Positions 18,758 to 29,566 are shown, numbered from the stretch's first letter. The stretch: 39,274 nucleotides of DNA from Crocinitomicaceae bacterium (GCA_021740745.1 JAIOZF010000021.1:1-39274), one strand, 5' to 3'. Program-made: numbers and translations. Notes: a model not told the origin generated them from the sequence alone.

Positions 18758-18789
18758 AAAGGGACAATGGAAACATTGTCCCTTTTTTT
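18758..18789 (+). terminator. Terminator of the ribosomal block
   Basis: A perfect 12-pair stem (AAAGGGACAATG with CATTGTCCCTTT), GAAA loop and a run of seven T residues follow rplQ by 18 bases. This is the first strong terminator after the one behind pdhB. Confidence 0.95.
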
Positions 18790-18821
18790 GTATTTCATTC
18801 TTTAGTATTGATTTGAAATTC

Positions 18822-18829
18822 TAACTTTG
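18822..18829 (+). promoter_or_regulatory. -7 promoter element of carA-eno
   Basis: TAACTTTG lies just after the rplQ terminator and ends 14 bases before the carA ATG, so the mRNA would have a very short leader. No TTG is found at ideal spacing. Confidence 0.5.
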
Positions 18830-18843
18830 CAAAAAATTAGAGA

Positions 18844-19941
18844 ATGGAACAAAGAAAACCTGCTGTGCTCGTTTTAGCCGACGGAACAGTATTTGAAGGT
18901 GTTGCTACTGGTAAAATTGGTACAACTACAGGTGAAATTGCATTCAATACAGGAATGACTGGTTACCAAGAAGTATTCACAGACCCTTCTTATTTTGGTC
19001 AAATTTTAATTATGACGACCTCTCATATAGGGAATTATGGAGTTCACGCAGAAGAAGTTGAATCGGATTCAATTAAAATTGCTGGTTTAGTTACTAAAAA
19101 ATTCTCTGAGATTTATTCTAGAACTTCAGCTACTGGTTCTTTGGAAGAATTGATGTTGCAAAGTAATACTGTAGGTATTTCTGATTTAGACACACGTTCA
19201 CTTGTGCGTCACATCAGAAGTAAAGGTGCAATGAATGCTGTTATATCTTCTGAAATTCTCGATGTAAATCAATTAAAAGAAATTGTTGCAAATGCGCCAT
19301 CAATGGATGGATTGGAACTTTCTTCTAAAGTTGCTTGCACTGAAGCATACGAAGTTTGCCCTGAAAATCCGCAATACAAAGTTTCATTAATCGATTTTGG
19401 AGTAAAAAAGAACATAGTACGCTGCTTAGTAGATAGAGGTTGTCACGTTAAAGTGTTTCCCTTGAATTCTACGAAGGCAGATATGGATAGCTTTAATCCT
19501 GATGGATACATGTTATCGAATGGACCTGGTGATCCTTCTGCAATGCCAAATTCAGTTCAATTGGTGAAAGAATTGGTTGAAAGCGGTAAACCAATTTTTG
19601 GTATTTGTTTGGGACATCAGATATTAGGTTTAAGTCAAGGATTGAAAACAGAAAAAATGTTTAATGGTCACAGAGGAATTAATCACCCCATCATGAATTT
19701 GAAATCGGGAAAAGGTGAAATAACCTCTCAAAATCATGGTTTTGTAATTTCAAAATCGAGCATTGACTTAAATCCTGCGATTCAAGTTACACACCGTCAT
19801 TTGAATGACGATACGATTGCCGGAATTGAAATTGTTGGAAAACCAATCTTCTCAGTGCAATATCATCCAGAGGCATCTGCTGGTCCACACGATTCAAGAT
19901 ACCTATTTGATCAATTTATTGATAACATGAAAAAAAATTAA
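18844..19941 (+). CDS. carA: Carbamoyl-phosphate synthase small subunit
   Basis: CarA releases ammonia from glutamine and passes it to CarB to make carbamoyl phosphate for pyrimidines and arginine. The 365-residue product has the N-terminal CPSase domain (FNTGMTGYQEVFTDPSY) and a C-terminal class I amidotransferase domain. That domain contains SNGPGDPS, the nucleophile C255 in GICLGHQ, and the His-Glu pair in QYHPEAS. All catalytic residues are present. carB is not in the window. eno follows after 3 bases, an arrangement I recall from other Bacteroidota. Confidence 0.96.
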   Translation: MEQRKPAVLVLADGTVFEGVATGKIGTTTGEIAFNTGMTGYQEVFTDPSYFGQILIMTTSHIGNYGVHAEEVESDSIKIAGLVTKKFSEIYSRTSATGSLEELMLQSNTVGISDLDTRSLVRHIRSKGAMNAVISSEILDVNQLKEIVANAPSMDGLELSSKVACTEAYEVCPENPQYKVSLIDFGVKKNIVRCLVDRGCHVKVFPLNSTKADMDSFNPDGYMLSNGPGDPSAMPNSVQLVKELVESGKPIFGICLGHQILGLSQGLKTEKMFNGHRGINHPIMNLKSGKGEITSQNHGFVISKSSIDLNPAIQVTHRHLNDDTIAGIEIVGKPIFSVQYHPEASAGPHDSRYLFDQFIDNMKKN

Positions 19942-21231
<1,290 letters not shown>

Positions 21232-21262
21232 TACGATTCTTTCGTTAAATAAATAACACATT

Positions 21263-21287
21263 AGGGGGAATTTGCCCCCTTTTTTTG
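21263..21287 (+). terminator. Terminator of carA-eno
   Basis: AGGGGG (21263-21268), six-base loop, CCCCCT (21275-21280) and a run of T residues to 21287 follow eno by about 30 bases. Confidence 0.9.
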
Positions 21288-21373
21288 TATTCGGGACATT
21301 TTGACTTAATTTTACATAATCTTGACGCAACTTTATCTTAATGTCATCGTCTAACTACCAAACTTATGCATTT

Positions 21374-21718
21374 ATGAAAATAATAGGACTTATCTTTTTA
21401 TTGCTTTTAGGAGCTTCACAAGTAAAGGCACAAACACAATCCACCTCCTTTTTTGGTCAATGCATGATTGAAGTGGCAACAGCCGAAGAAATGGCTCAAT
21501 TACAAACAACAATGAGAGAAAATCCTTATATCAAGGTTGTTCGATTAGACTATAATACGCAAAGAGCATTTATATTGACGCAAAATTTAGAATCATTGAC
21601 TGAAGAAAATTTCATTTCATGGTTCAGCCAGTATGCAGACAAAGTTAGATGTGTTCAAGTAGGTCAACACGGTGTTGATAGTATCAAACCTTTCCCTTTT
21701 GAAGGGTGCGAAAATTAA
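21374..21718 (+). CDS. Small secreted protein of unknown function
   Basis: I do not recognise a named family. From 21374 the product has 114 residues. MKIIGLIFLLLLGASQVKAQ reads as a Sec signal peptide, leaving about 94 mature residues. An ATG at 21341 in the same frame would add 11 residues, and a near-consensus -7 element (TAATCTTG, 21317-21324) sits 16 bases before it, so the longer start is possible. The predicted order strand-helix-strand-strand-helix-strand (CMIEVAT, AEEMAQLQ, IKVVRLDYNTQRAFIL, EENFISWFSQ, RCVQVGQ) suggests a ferredoxin-like fold resembling metal-binding HMA domains, without a CxxC pair. The next gene starts 5 bases later. Confidence 0.7.
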   Translation: MKIIGLIFLLLLGASQVKAQTQSTSFFGQCMIEVATAEEMAQLQTTMRENPYIKVVRLDYNTQRAFILTQNLESLTEENFISWFSQYADKVRCVQVGQHGVDSIKPFPFEGCEN

Positions 21719-21723
21719 TTACC

Positions 21724-24342
21724 ATGATTTCTTTAAAAAAGTTTTTAGTACCATTAATGTTTGTTGTTGCGGCTATTAGTTATGCGCAGCAATTACCGGT
21801 AAATTGTAATCTAGCAATCCCTGGTTGTTCAACACCATCCTTTGCTATTGTTGGAACACAACCAGCATACAACACGGTTGATTTTAGCTCAGGATCCATT
21901 TCCAATCCAAGCTCTAATCCTCAGGGTATAAACTCTGGTTGTTTACTATCCGGAGAAACAGTATCAACTTTTATAACCATCAATGTAGTATCAAGTGGGA
22001 CGTTGCAATGGTCTATGATTGGAACTGCTGGAGGATGTTTTGACTGGATTATGTGGCCGATGCCGAATGCAGATCCAACTCAAGCATGTGCAGGAATAAA
22101 TGGAAATACGCTAGCTCCTGTTTCGTGCAACTGGAATGGAACATGCAATGGTAACACAGGAATGGCAGCAGCAGGGAATTTACCGCCTAATGGTTCGCCA
22201 TCAAGTTACCAGCCTCCTTTAAATGTAATTGCTGGCCAAGCATACATGCTATGTCTGTCCAATTATAGTTTTACGAATCAAAATGTAAACTTGAATTTCT
22301 TTGGTTCTGCTCAAGTTGTATGTGGTGTTTCAGCAGCTGATCAAACAATTTGTCAAGGCACAAGTGCTACTGTAAATATTGCGACTCCTGGTTTAACTGC
22401 TCCTCAGTTTAATTGGTTGGTGACAAATGGTGTTTCAAATACTACATCGGGGTCTAATGTTACTGTTACCCCTACTGTTACAACTACATATTCAGTACAA
22501 GTAACTCAACCAGCGACTGTCACATCTAGTGCATTTATTGATACAGCAGTTTTCACGATTGCTGTTGTTCCGCCTCCAGTTCCAAATGCAGGAATAGATG
22601 ATACAGTATGTTTAGGACAACCTATTTATTTGTCTGGTTCAATTAGCAGCCCGACAAACACGCCATCATGGCAATTTTTAACTGCTGGAATCACTCCAAC
22701 TCCAACGGTGACATTTGCACCAAATTTCAATTCATTGACACCAACGGTGACAGTGAATCAAGTTGGCTTATATTCTTTTATTCTAAGAGAAAATAATACG
22801 ATTTGTGGTATGTTTAGAGATACTGTTCGTGTATTGGTAACTAATATTTCTCAAACTACATCATATACTCCTCCATCATGCGGTGGTCTGAGTGATGGTA
22901 CAATTACAATTACAAGTCCATTAGCTGAAGAATTTAGTTTCAATAATGGAACAACATGGCAAACGGCTTCAACACAAGGAGGATTTGCCGCCGGAACTTA
23001 CACTGTTTGTTCTAGAAATTTCGCAGGTTGTCAAACGTGTTCTCAAGTAGTAGTTATAGATCCGCCAGTTGTGACAATATCCGCCAGTGCAGATACACTA
23101 ATTTGTGAAAATGGAACTGCTACACTTATCGCTTCAGCTACAGGAGGAACAAGTTATACGTTTAACTGGGATTTTACAACCAATACAGGTGCAACTCAGT
23201 TGGTTAATCCTTTGGTGAACACGACCTATACGGTTTATGCAACAAATCAAAACAATTGTGATTCTCCGGTTGAGAGCATTGTTGTCAGTGTCCGCAACCC
23301 AATTACAGGAACAATTTCAATTGAAGACACAATTTGTCCTGGCTATCCTACATCACTTTCAGCTTCTGCGGTAGGTGGAATTGGTGTTCCATATACATTT
23401 GTCTGGAGCACGGGTGAAACAGGTGTTGGTGCAAATCATACGATTAACAATGTTAACCCATCATATACAACAACATATACAGTTACTGTAGAAGATGTTT
23501 GTGAATCTACACCATTGGTTATGACAACACGCGTAGTTGTTGCACCGCTTCCAATTCCGCTTATTTCAACAGATATCAATAATGTGTGTGAGCCTGCTGT
23601 TTTCAATCTTACGAATGAAACTGATCCTTCAATGGTGCAGGATGTATTTTGGAGTGTGTCAAATGGTGATATGTTCCAAAATCAATCAACCGTTACCACA
23701 AGTCCAATGTGGGATGGCATGTATGATGTTCAGTTAATTGTAACCTCACCCCAAGGTTGTATTGACTCAACAACTTTCTATAACTACTTGAATGTTTATC
23801 CTAAACCAATTGCAGACTTCAGATATTCACCAAATCCTGTAATGATGTTCAATACAAAGGTGAAATTCGTGAATTACTCAATAAACGGAGATACATACCA
23901 ATGGTTCTTTACAGATGGGAATCCTTCTTATTCTGCAATGGAAGATCCAACGGTATTTTATCCTGACGGTGTAACAGGTGAATACGACGTCATGTTAATC
24001 ACAACTTCAGAATATGGTTGTGTTGATACAGCAATGCAAACTGTTATTGTTTTACCTGAGATTCTTTTATACGCACCAAATGCTTTCACACCAGATAATG
24101 ATGAGTTTAATCAAGATTGGGGGATTAGTATTTCTGGAGTTGATATTTATGATTTTCAGTTGTTGATATTCAACCGATGGGGTGAAATAATTTGGGAAGC
24201 AAATGATCCTGCTGCAAGATGGGACGGAACGTATAACGGAACGAGAGTTCAACAAGGTGTGTATACTTGGACGATTCGAACGAAAGATGTAATTAATGAT
24301 GCCAAGTACGAATGGAACGGCTTTATAAATGTGTTGAAATAA
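21724..24342 (+). CDS. Secreted multi-domain protein with T9SS type B sorting domain
   Basis: The 872-residue product starts with a signal peptide (MISLKKFLVPLMFVVAAISY). A cysteine-rich N-terminal domain of about 200 residues has GGCFDWIMWPMP and AGQAYMLCLSNYS. Several immunoglobulin/PKD-like repeats follow, each opening with a pattern such as DTxICxG and closing with TTYTVxV. A PKD domain (ADFRYSPNPV, YQWFFTDGNPS) comes next. The last 90 residues (YAPNAFTPDNDEFNQDWGI, LLIFNRWGEIIWE, WDGTYNG, GVYTWTIR) are the gliding-motility-associated C-terminal domain that directs type IX secretion. The role is probably surface adhesion or binding; the ligand is unknown. A GTG at 21706 would overlap the previous gene and is less likely. 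Confidence 0.9.
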   Translation: MISLKKFLVPLMFVVAAISYAQQLPVNCNLAIPGCSTPSFAIVGTQPAYNTVDFSSGSISNPSSNPQGINSGCLLSGETVSTFITINVVSSGTLQWSMIGTAGGCFDWIMWPMPNADPTQACAGINGNTLAPVSCNWNGTCNGNTGMAAAGNLPPNGSPSSYQPPLNVIAGQAYMLCLSNYSFTNQNVNLNFFGSAQVVCGVSAADQTICQGTSATVNIATPGLTAPQFNWLVTNGVSNTTSGSNVTVTPTVTTTYSVQVTQPATVTSSAFIDTAVFTIAVVPPPVPNAGIDDTVCLGQPIYLSGSISSPTNTPSWQFLTAGITPTPTVTFAPNFNSLTPTVTVNQVGLYSFILRENNTICGMFRDTVRVLVTNISQTTSYTPPSCGGLSDGTITITSPLAEEFSFNNGTTWQTASTQGGFAAGTYTVCSRNFAGCQTCSQVVVIDPPVVTISASADTLICENGTATLIASATGGTSYTFNWDFTTNTGATQLVNPLVNTTYTVYATNQNNCDSPVESIVVSVRNPITGTISIEDTICPGYPTSLSASAVGGIGVPYTFVWSTGETGVGANHTINNVNPSYTTTYTVTVEDVCESTPLVMTTRVVVAPLPIPLISTDINNVCEPAVFNLTNETDPSMVQDVFWSVSNGDMFQNQSTVTTSPMWDGMYDVQLIVTSPQGCIDSTTFYNYLNVYPKPIADFRYSPNPVMMFNTKVKFVNYSINGDTYQWFFTDGNPSYSAMEDPTVFYPDGVTGEYDVMLITTSEYGCVDTAMQTVIVLPEILLYAPNAFTPDNDEFNQDWGISISGVDIYDFQLLIFNRWGEIIWEANDPAARWDGTYNGTRVQQGVYTWTIRTKDVINDAKYEWNGFINVLK

Positions 24343-24345
24343 ATG

Positions 24346-24371
24346 AAAACCCGGTTCGACCGGGTTTTTTT
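24346..24371 (+). terminator. Terminator after the T9SS protein gene
   Basis: AAAACCCGGT (24346-24355), a TCG loop and ACCGGGTTTT (24359-24368) form a 10-pair stem running into T residues, starting 4 bases after the stop. Confidence 0.92.
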
Positions 24372-24395
24372 ATACCTTATTTATTGGATTTCGTT

Positions 24396-24403
24396 TAACT
24401 TTG
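24396..24403 (+). promoter_or_regulatory. -7 promoter element of hutU
   Basis: TAACTTTG ends 19 bases before the hutU ATG and follows the preceding terminator. A TTG at ideal spacing is not present. Confidence 0.5.
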
Positions 24404-24422
24404 TTTTCTTAAAGCGCAAACA

Positions 24423-26435
24423 ATGACTATCCAAGATTTTCAAGAAGACATTCAACAAGGAATACTTGCAACAATACCAGCAAAAAAAGCGGTTGATTCA
24501 GCGGTTAATCATGCTCCTAAAAGAAAAGAGATTCTTTCTTTAGAAGAGAAAAAGTTGGCCTTACGAAATGCTTTAAGGTATTTCCCAAAAGATCAGCACG
24601 AAGAATTGGCCGAAGATTTTTTGAATGAATTGGAGACGTATGGTCGAATTTACATGCTTCGCTATCGCCCAGATTATAAAATGTATGCACGTCCAATTGA
24701 CGAGTATCCAGGAAAATCATTGAAAGCAAAAGCAATCATGCTAATGATTCAAAATAATTTGGATTATGCTGTTGCTCAGCATCCACATGAATTAATCACA
24801 TATGGTGGAAATGGCGCTGTATTTCAAAATTGGATTCAATATCGTTTAACGATGAAGTATTTATCGGAAATGACTGATGAACAGACGTTGGTGATGTATT
24901 CGGGTCATCCAATGGGATTGTTTCCTTCTCATACAAATGCGCCAAGAGTTGTTGTTACAAATGGTATGGTTATCCCGAATTATTCTAAACCAGATGATTG
25001 GGAAAAAATGAATGCCTTAGGTGTTTCCCAATATGGACAAATGACAGCCGGTTCGTATATGTACATAGGACCCCAAGGAATTGTTCACGGAACGACAATC
25101 ACTGTTTTAAATGGTTTTAGAAAAATCAAAAAATCTCCGGCGGGCTCTTTATTTGTTACTTCAGGTTTAGGAGGAATGTCAGGTGCCCAGCCAAAAGCAG
25201 GAAACATTTCAGGTTGTGTAACTGTCTGCGCAGAGGTAAATCCAAAGATTACGAAGATTCGTCACGAACAAGGCTGGATTAATGAGATTTGTGAAAACAT
25301 AGATGATTTAGTTTCTCGTGTGAGAAGCGCTCAGTCAAATAAAGAGGTGATTTCAATTGCATACCTAGGCAATATCGTTGATGTTTGGGAGAAATTTGAC
25401 GAAGAAAATATACACATTGATTTGGGCTCCGATCAGACATCTTTGCATAATCCGTGGGCGGGCGGTTATTATCCGGTTGGACAGAGCTTCGAAGCTTCGA
25501 ATAATATGATGGCAACTAATCCAGAGTTATTCAAAGCGAAAGTCAAAGAAACGTTGGTGCGTCATGCTGCAGCGGTTAACAAGCATACTGCAAAAGGAAC
25601 GTACTTTTTCGATTATGGAAACGCATTTCTTTTAGAGGCATCAAGAGCTGGTGCAGACGTGATGGCCCCAAATAGTATCGATTTTAAATACCCTTCGTAT
25701 GTCCAAGATATCATGGGACCAATGTGCTTTGATTATGGTTTTGGACCTTTCAGATGGGTGTGTGCCTCAGGAAAGCCAGAGGATCTTCAAAAAACAGATG
25801 ATATTGCTTGCGCTGTGTTAGAAGAAATGATGAAACATAGTCCAGTTGAAATTCAGCAACAAATGGCTGATAATATTCAATGGATTAAAGGAGCTCAACA
25901 AAATAAATTGGTAGTTGGCTCTCAAGCGCGCATTCTTTATGCAGATGCAGAAGGAAGAATGCGCATCGCAGAAGCCTTCAATAAAGCCATCGCAAATAAT
26001 GAGGTTGGACCAATTGTTTTAGGCAGAGATCATCACGATGTTTCAGGAACCGATTCACCCTACAGAGAAACATCAAATATTTATGATGGTTCGCGTTTTA
26101 CAGCTGATATGGCAATTCAGAATGTTATCGGTGATAGCTTTAGGGGTGCAACATGGGTTTCAATTCACAATGGTGGTGGAGTAGGATGGGGAGAGGTAAT
26201 CAATGGTGGATTTGGAATGTTGCTCGATGGTTCAGCAGAAGCGGATCGTTTATTAAAAATGATGCTTCACTGGGATGTTAACAATGGTATTGCGCGAAGA
26301 AGTTGGGCAAGAAATGAAGGTGCTGTTTTTGCAATTAAAAGAGCAATGGAAATGGAGCCAGCATTGAAAGTGACCGTACCAGAGAATGTTGAAGATTCAA
26401 TAATAGAAGGGATTTTCTCAGCAGTTAAAAGCTAG
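24423..26435 (+). CDS. hutU: Urocanate hydratase, long form
   Basis: Urocanase uses tightly bound NAD+ to hydrate urocanate in histidine breakdown. The 670-residue product has YGGNGAVFQNWIQYRL, MYSGHPMGLFPSH, SGLGGMSGAQPKAG (nucleotide-binding part), GRDHHDVSGTDSPYRETSN and NGGGVGWGEVINGGFG. It is about 110 residues longer than the Pseudomonas-type enzyme (about 556) and matches the long clade shared by Bacteroidota and animals. By my alignment, the cysteine of the Pseudomonas ARICW motif is Leu here (L505 in QARILYAD), as I recall for that clade. hutH, hutI and hutG are not nearby. The stop overlaps the stop of the convergent gene. Confidence 0.95.
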   Translation: MTIQDFQEDIQQGILATIPAKKAVDSAVNHAPKRKEILSLEEKKLALRNALRYFPKDQHEELAEDFLNELETYGRIYMLRYRPDYKMYARPIDEYPGKSLKAKAIMLMIQNNLDYAVAQHPHELITYGGNGAVFQNWIQYRLTMKYLSEMTDEQTLVMYSGHPMGLFPSHTNAPRVVVTNGMVIPNYSKPDDWEKMNALGVSQYGQMTAGSYMYIGPQGIVHGTTITVLNGFRKIKKSPAGSLFVTSGLGGMSGAQPKAGNISGCVTVCAEVNPKITKIRHEQGWINEICENIDDLVSRVRSAQSNKEVISIAYLGNIVDVWEKFDEENIHIDLGSDQTSLHNPWAGGYYPVGQSFEASNNMMATNPELFKAKVKETLVRHAAAVNKHTAKGTYFFDYGNAFLLEASRAGADVMAPNSIDFKYPSYVQDIMGPMCFDYGFGPFRWVCASGKPEDLQKTDDIACAVLEEMMKHSPVEIQQQMADNIQWIKGAQQNKLVVGSQARILYADAEGRMRIAEAFNKAIANNEVGPIVLGRDHHDVSGTDSPYRETSNIYDGSRFTADMAIQNVIGDSFRGATWVSIHNGGGVGWGEVINGGFGMLLDGSAEADRLLKMMLHWDVNNGIARRSWARNEGAVFAIKRAMEMEPALKVTVPENVEDSIIEGIFSAVKS

Positions 26436-29400
26436 GAAACTTCTGTTAATTCATTCTTAAATGTGTAAAAAAGGTAGCCTTTAACATTTGTCGCACCCAT
26501 CTCTTTGAAAATAGCACAATACGATTGAATTTGTGAATGATCTGATTTTTTCGGTAAACCAGTTTTAAAATCCAATATAATCGTTTCGTTTTCCTTAATG
26601 AGAACCTTATCGGGACGCTTTGTTTCATCCTCACTAATGAGAATTGATTGTTCATTCAATACTTCAATTGTGCCTTCATAAATTTTGCGAAAAGCTGGGG
26701 AATCAAAAATGGCAATTGCCTTTTCAAGTAAGGCCGTTCGATTATTCGCTTCAATCAGACCATTTTTGATCAACCCATCTAAAGTCGATGAAAGTGAAAC
26801 CTGATTCGTTGTTTCAGCCATCAATAAATGGAACTGATTTCCAAAGTTTTGTTCTTCTGATAAGCTATATTCTACATCTCCCATTTTGCGTTCCTTCAAT
26901 GCAATATCTGGAAACCAGAGGGTTTCAGTGATTTGTTTTGGTTCGAAAAAGGAAGAATGAGTCTCTTTTGGACTTAGATGTTGACTTCTTGATCCGACAG
27001 TAAGAAGCAAGCTCCCATCTTCTAACAATGAATGGTTTTGTTTTGCCAATGCGCCATGTAAAACACTTCCGAAACCATCTTTCTTAAAATAATTGAATCC
27101 ATACAAGCGATTTTTAGCTCTAGTAAGAGCAACATAACAAAGATTCATCTTATCCGTAAAGATTTGGTTCTCTTCTTCCTTATGCTGTGAACGAATCGAA
27201 TCAAGTTCGCTATTCTTACTCAAATTGGTGCGTAGAATTAGTTTTTCTGCTTCCAACATGAATTTAGAATTGTTGTTGATTTTAGTGTCAAAATCTAATG
27301 ACGGCACAATCACAATTGGAAATTCAAGACCTTTTGATTTATGTATCGTCATGATAACTATTGCGTCATCACTAGCGGGTGTTTGTATGGCCAAACTATT
27401 TTTTTTCTCTTCATAAAGATCAATCAGGCCTTTTAAATCCGGACCTTTTGCTTGTTCAAATTCGTAGGCGAAGTCTGCAAAGTGATGCAAATAAGGATCC
27501 GTGAGTTCATTCCATTTCATCAATCCAAAAAATTGCTGAATAAGATCGTATAATCCTTCGTGTTTGAAGAAAAATTGGTTGATTGAACCAAAATGCTCTG
27601 TCAAAAACGCGGTATTATCAAAATTGGTTCGTGTACGTCCTTCTTCGTCGGTTGTAATTCTCAGGAAACTGCGATACTTTTCGAAAGGTTCAACAAATTC
27701 GCAGTTAAAATACGTTTCTGCAAAGACTTTTGCTTCACTTTCTTGGGATGGTCGCAATCTTCGTTTCAGATAAGAAAGAATTAAATTTACACGGATGTCA
27801 TTGCTGAGCAAAAGAGATTCAGCCGATATTATTTTATAGCCTTCTTTCTTTAAAGTAATAGCCCAATGATTGGCATCTTTATTCTTTTCTGCAAGAATAC
27901 AAATAGAAGAAAGTTTAAATCCATCACTTTGAGCATCTTTTATGATGTCTAATATTGCAGGAAGAACGGATGTGTTGTCATCTTTTTCTAGCAGTGCAGA
28001 ATGAATATTTACATATCCAGAATTTGAAGATTGTGGATGTTGAGAAACGGATTTATAAAATGGTAGTGATTCCGTAGGAAGGTATTCTTTAAGATCTGTA
28101 AATAGCTGATTATTAAAAAGTACAATTTCTTTTGCGGAACGCCAGTTATCTTCTAAACTTTTTAGTTCACCCGCCTCTTCAAAATAGTCAGCTAAGCCTT
28201 CAATTTTTGCATCCTTTTCTGGGTTGTAAATTCGAGGCAAAGCAACAAATTGTTCTGCTACTCCATTTTTAAATCGATAAATCGATTGTTTTGGATCACC
28301 AACTATTAGATTTTTATGACCCTTTGAAAGCGATTCATGCACCAAAGGAACCATGTTGAGCCACTGCAAACGTGACGTATCTTGAAATTCATCTAAGAGA
28401 AAATGACTAAATCTATTTCCTAAACGCTCGTAGATGAATGGCGCTTCTTCCTGCTGGACTAAAGAGGAAATCAATTTGTTGAATTCAGATATACGAATGA
28501 TGCGTTCATCTTTTTTCAAGGTATCGATTGCTTCGGCCACATATCGAAGCATTGACATGTTGTAAAAGTCTTTGCGAAATAGATATTTAGACAAATAACT
28601 TTGCGCATGTGTCTTTTTATAGTCACTTAATGCAATTAGTTTTTGTTGTAAATCTTCTGGAAAGATTTTCCCTTTTGGAGCAGGTTGTGTGCAATTCTTG
28701 ATGAAAGTATCTGAAAATTGTTTTGAATCAAATTTGTCAACTTGATTGAGTTTTTCAATTACATTGGTTGTATTGCTTCCATTTGGAAAATTACTCGAAA
28801 CCAAGCCTGAAGAAAGATAAATTTGATGGATTTCTTTCGCCAAGATGCAGTATTCTCGATCAATTATTGCTAATTCAGTATTCAGTTCAGCATATCTTTC
28901 TTGACTGAAATCAGAAGCAAGCAATTTTTGAACATACGGCTGATCTTTTTCCTTGTTGAGGGTTTCGCCAAACTCAATCAGTTTTCTTCTAAAATCCCAA
29001 GATTCACCGTCGTCAAGGTTTCTTTTCGCAAAATTAAACGCAGATTTTGTGAATTCTGCTAATTCATCTGACCCCATATTGCTTAAAAGCAAGTCGACAA
29101 CTTGTTCAACAACTAACTTTTCATTCAAAACAACTTCGAAATCTGCCGGTAGATTTAAGTCTCTGCTGAACGATCGAATCAATCGTAAATTGAATTTATC
29201 AATTGTTAATACATGAAAATCTTCGTAGCGGTGAAGCAATTCTTGTAAAACTTTGAGCGCTCGTTTGTGCACCTCTTTGCCATCAATTCCTACTTCTTCC
29301 CCAATTTGATTTGCATAGTTAGCCGAAGAATGACCGTGAGCGTCAGGGAAACTCAATTCGTCAAGACCTTCAATAATTCTATTTTTCATTTCCAACGAAG

Positions 29401-29566
29401 CCATGTTGGTAAACGTCATTGCAATGATTTGAGCAAATCGAGTAGAATGGTGTTCGTCTAAAATAAGCAGTTTGATGTACTCTTTTACAAGATTATACGT
29501 CTTTCCGCTGCCGGCAGAGGCATTTAGAATTTTGAATGGTTTAGGATCGGTTAATTGCTCAAGCAT
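26432..29566 (-). CDS. UvrD/RecB-family helicase-nuclease, AddA-like
   Basis: The 1044-residue product is a superfamily 1A helicase with a C-terminal nuclease, the layout of RecB and AddA, which process double-strand breaks for recombination. It shows Walker A (ASAGSGKT, 16-23), AMTFTNMAS (motif Ia), DEFQDTS (from 392, motif II), GDPKQSIYRF (III), IMTIHKSKGLEFPIV (V) and CYVALTRAKNRLY (VI). Near the end, H in GNQFHLLMAE, D986 and D999-F-K1001 fit the PD-(D/E)XK nuclease site, so both activities look intact. It resembles AddA more than RecB in length. The expected AddB-like partner is not adjacent. Transcribed away from the MbnP-like gene; convergent with hutU. Confidence 0.88.
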   Translation of the reverse strand: MLEQLTDPKPFKILNASAGSGKTYNLVKEYIKLLILDEHHSTRFAQIIAMTFTNMASLEMKNRIIEGLDELSFPDAHGHSSANYANQIGEEVGIDGKEVHKRALKVLQELLHRYEDFHVLTIDKFNLRLIRSFSRDLNLPADFEVVLNEKLVVEQVVDLLLSNMGSDELAEFTKSAFNFAKRNLDDGESWDFRRKLIEFGETLNKEKDQPYVQKLLASDFSQERYAELNTELAIIDREYCILAKEIHQIYLSSGLVSSNFPNGSNTTNVIEKLNQVDKFDSKQFSDTFIKNCTQPAPKGKIFPEDLQQKLIALSDYKKTHAQSYLSKYLFRKDFYNMSMLRYVAEAIDTLKKDERIIRISEFNKLISSLVQQEEAPFIYERLGNRFSHFLLDEFQDTSRLQWLNMVPLVHESLSKGHKNLIVGDPKQSIYRFKNGVAEQFVALPRIYNPEKDAKIEGLADYFEEAGELKSLEDNWRSAKEIVLFNNQLFTDLKEYLPTESLPFYKSVSQHPQSSNSGYVNIHSALLEKDDNTSVLPAILDIIKDAQSDGFKLSSICILAEKNKDANHWAITLKKEGYKIISAESLLLSNDIRVNLILSYLKRRLRPSQESEAKVFAETYFNCEFVEPFEKYRSFLRITTDEEGRTRTNFDNTAFLTEHFGSINQFFFKHEGLYDLIQQFFGLMKWNELTDPYLHHFADFAYEFEQAKGPDLKGLIDLYEEKKNSLAIQTPASDDAIVIMTIHKSKGLEFPIVIVPSLDFDTKINNNSKFMLEAEKLILRTNLSKNSELDSIRSQHKEEENQIFTDKMNLCYVALTRAKNRLYGFNYFKKDGFGSVLHGALAKQNHSLLEDGSLLLTVGSRSQHLSPKETHSSFFEPKQITETLWFPDIALKERKMGDVEYSLSEEQNFGNQFHLLMAETTNQVSLSSTLDGLIKNGLIEANNRTALLEKAIAIFDSPAFRKIYEGTIEVLNEQSILISEDETKRPDKVLIKENETIILDFKTGLPKKSDHSQIQSYCAIFKEMGATNVKGYLFYTFKNELTEVS

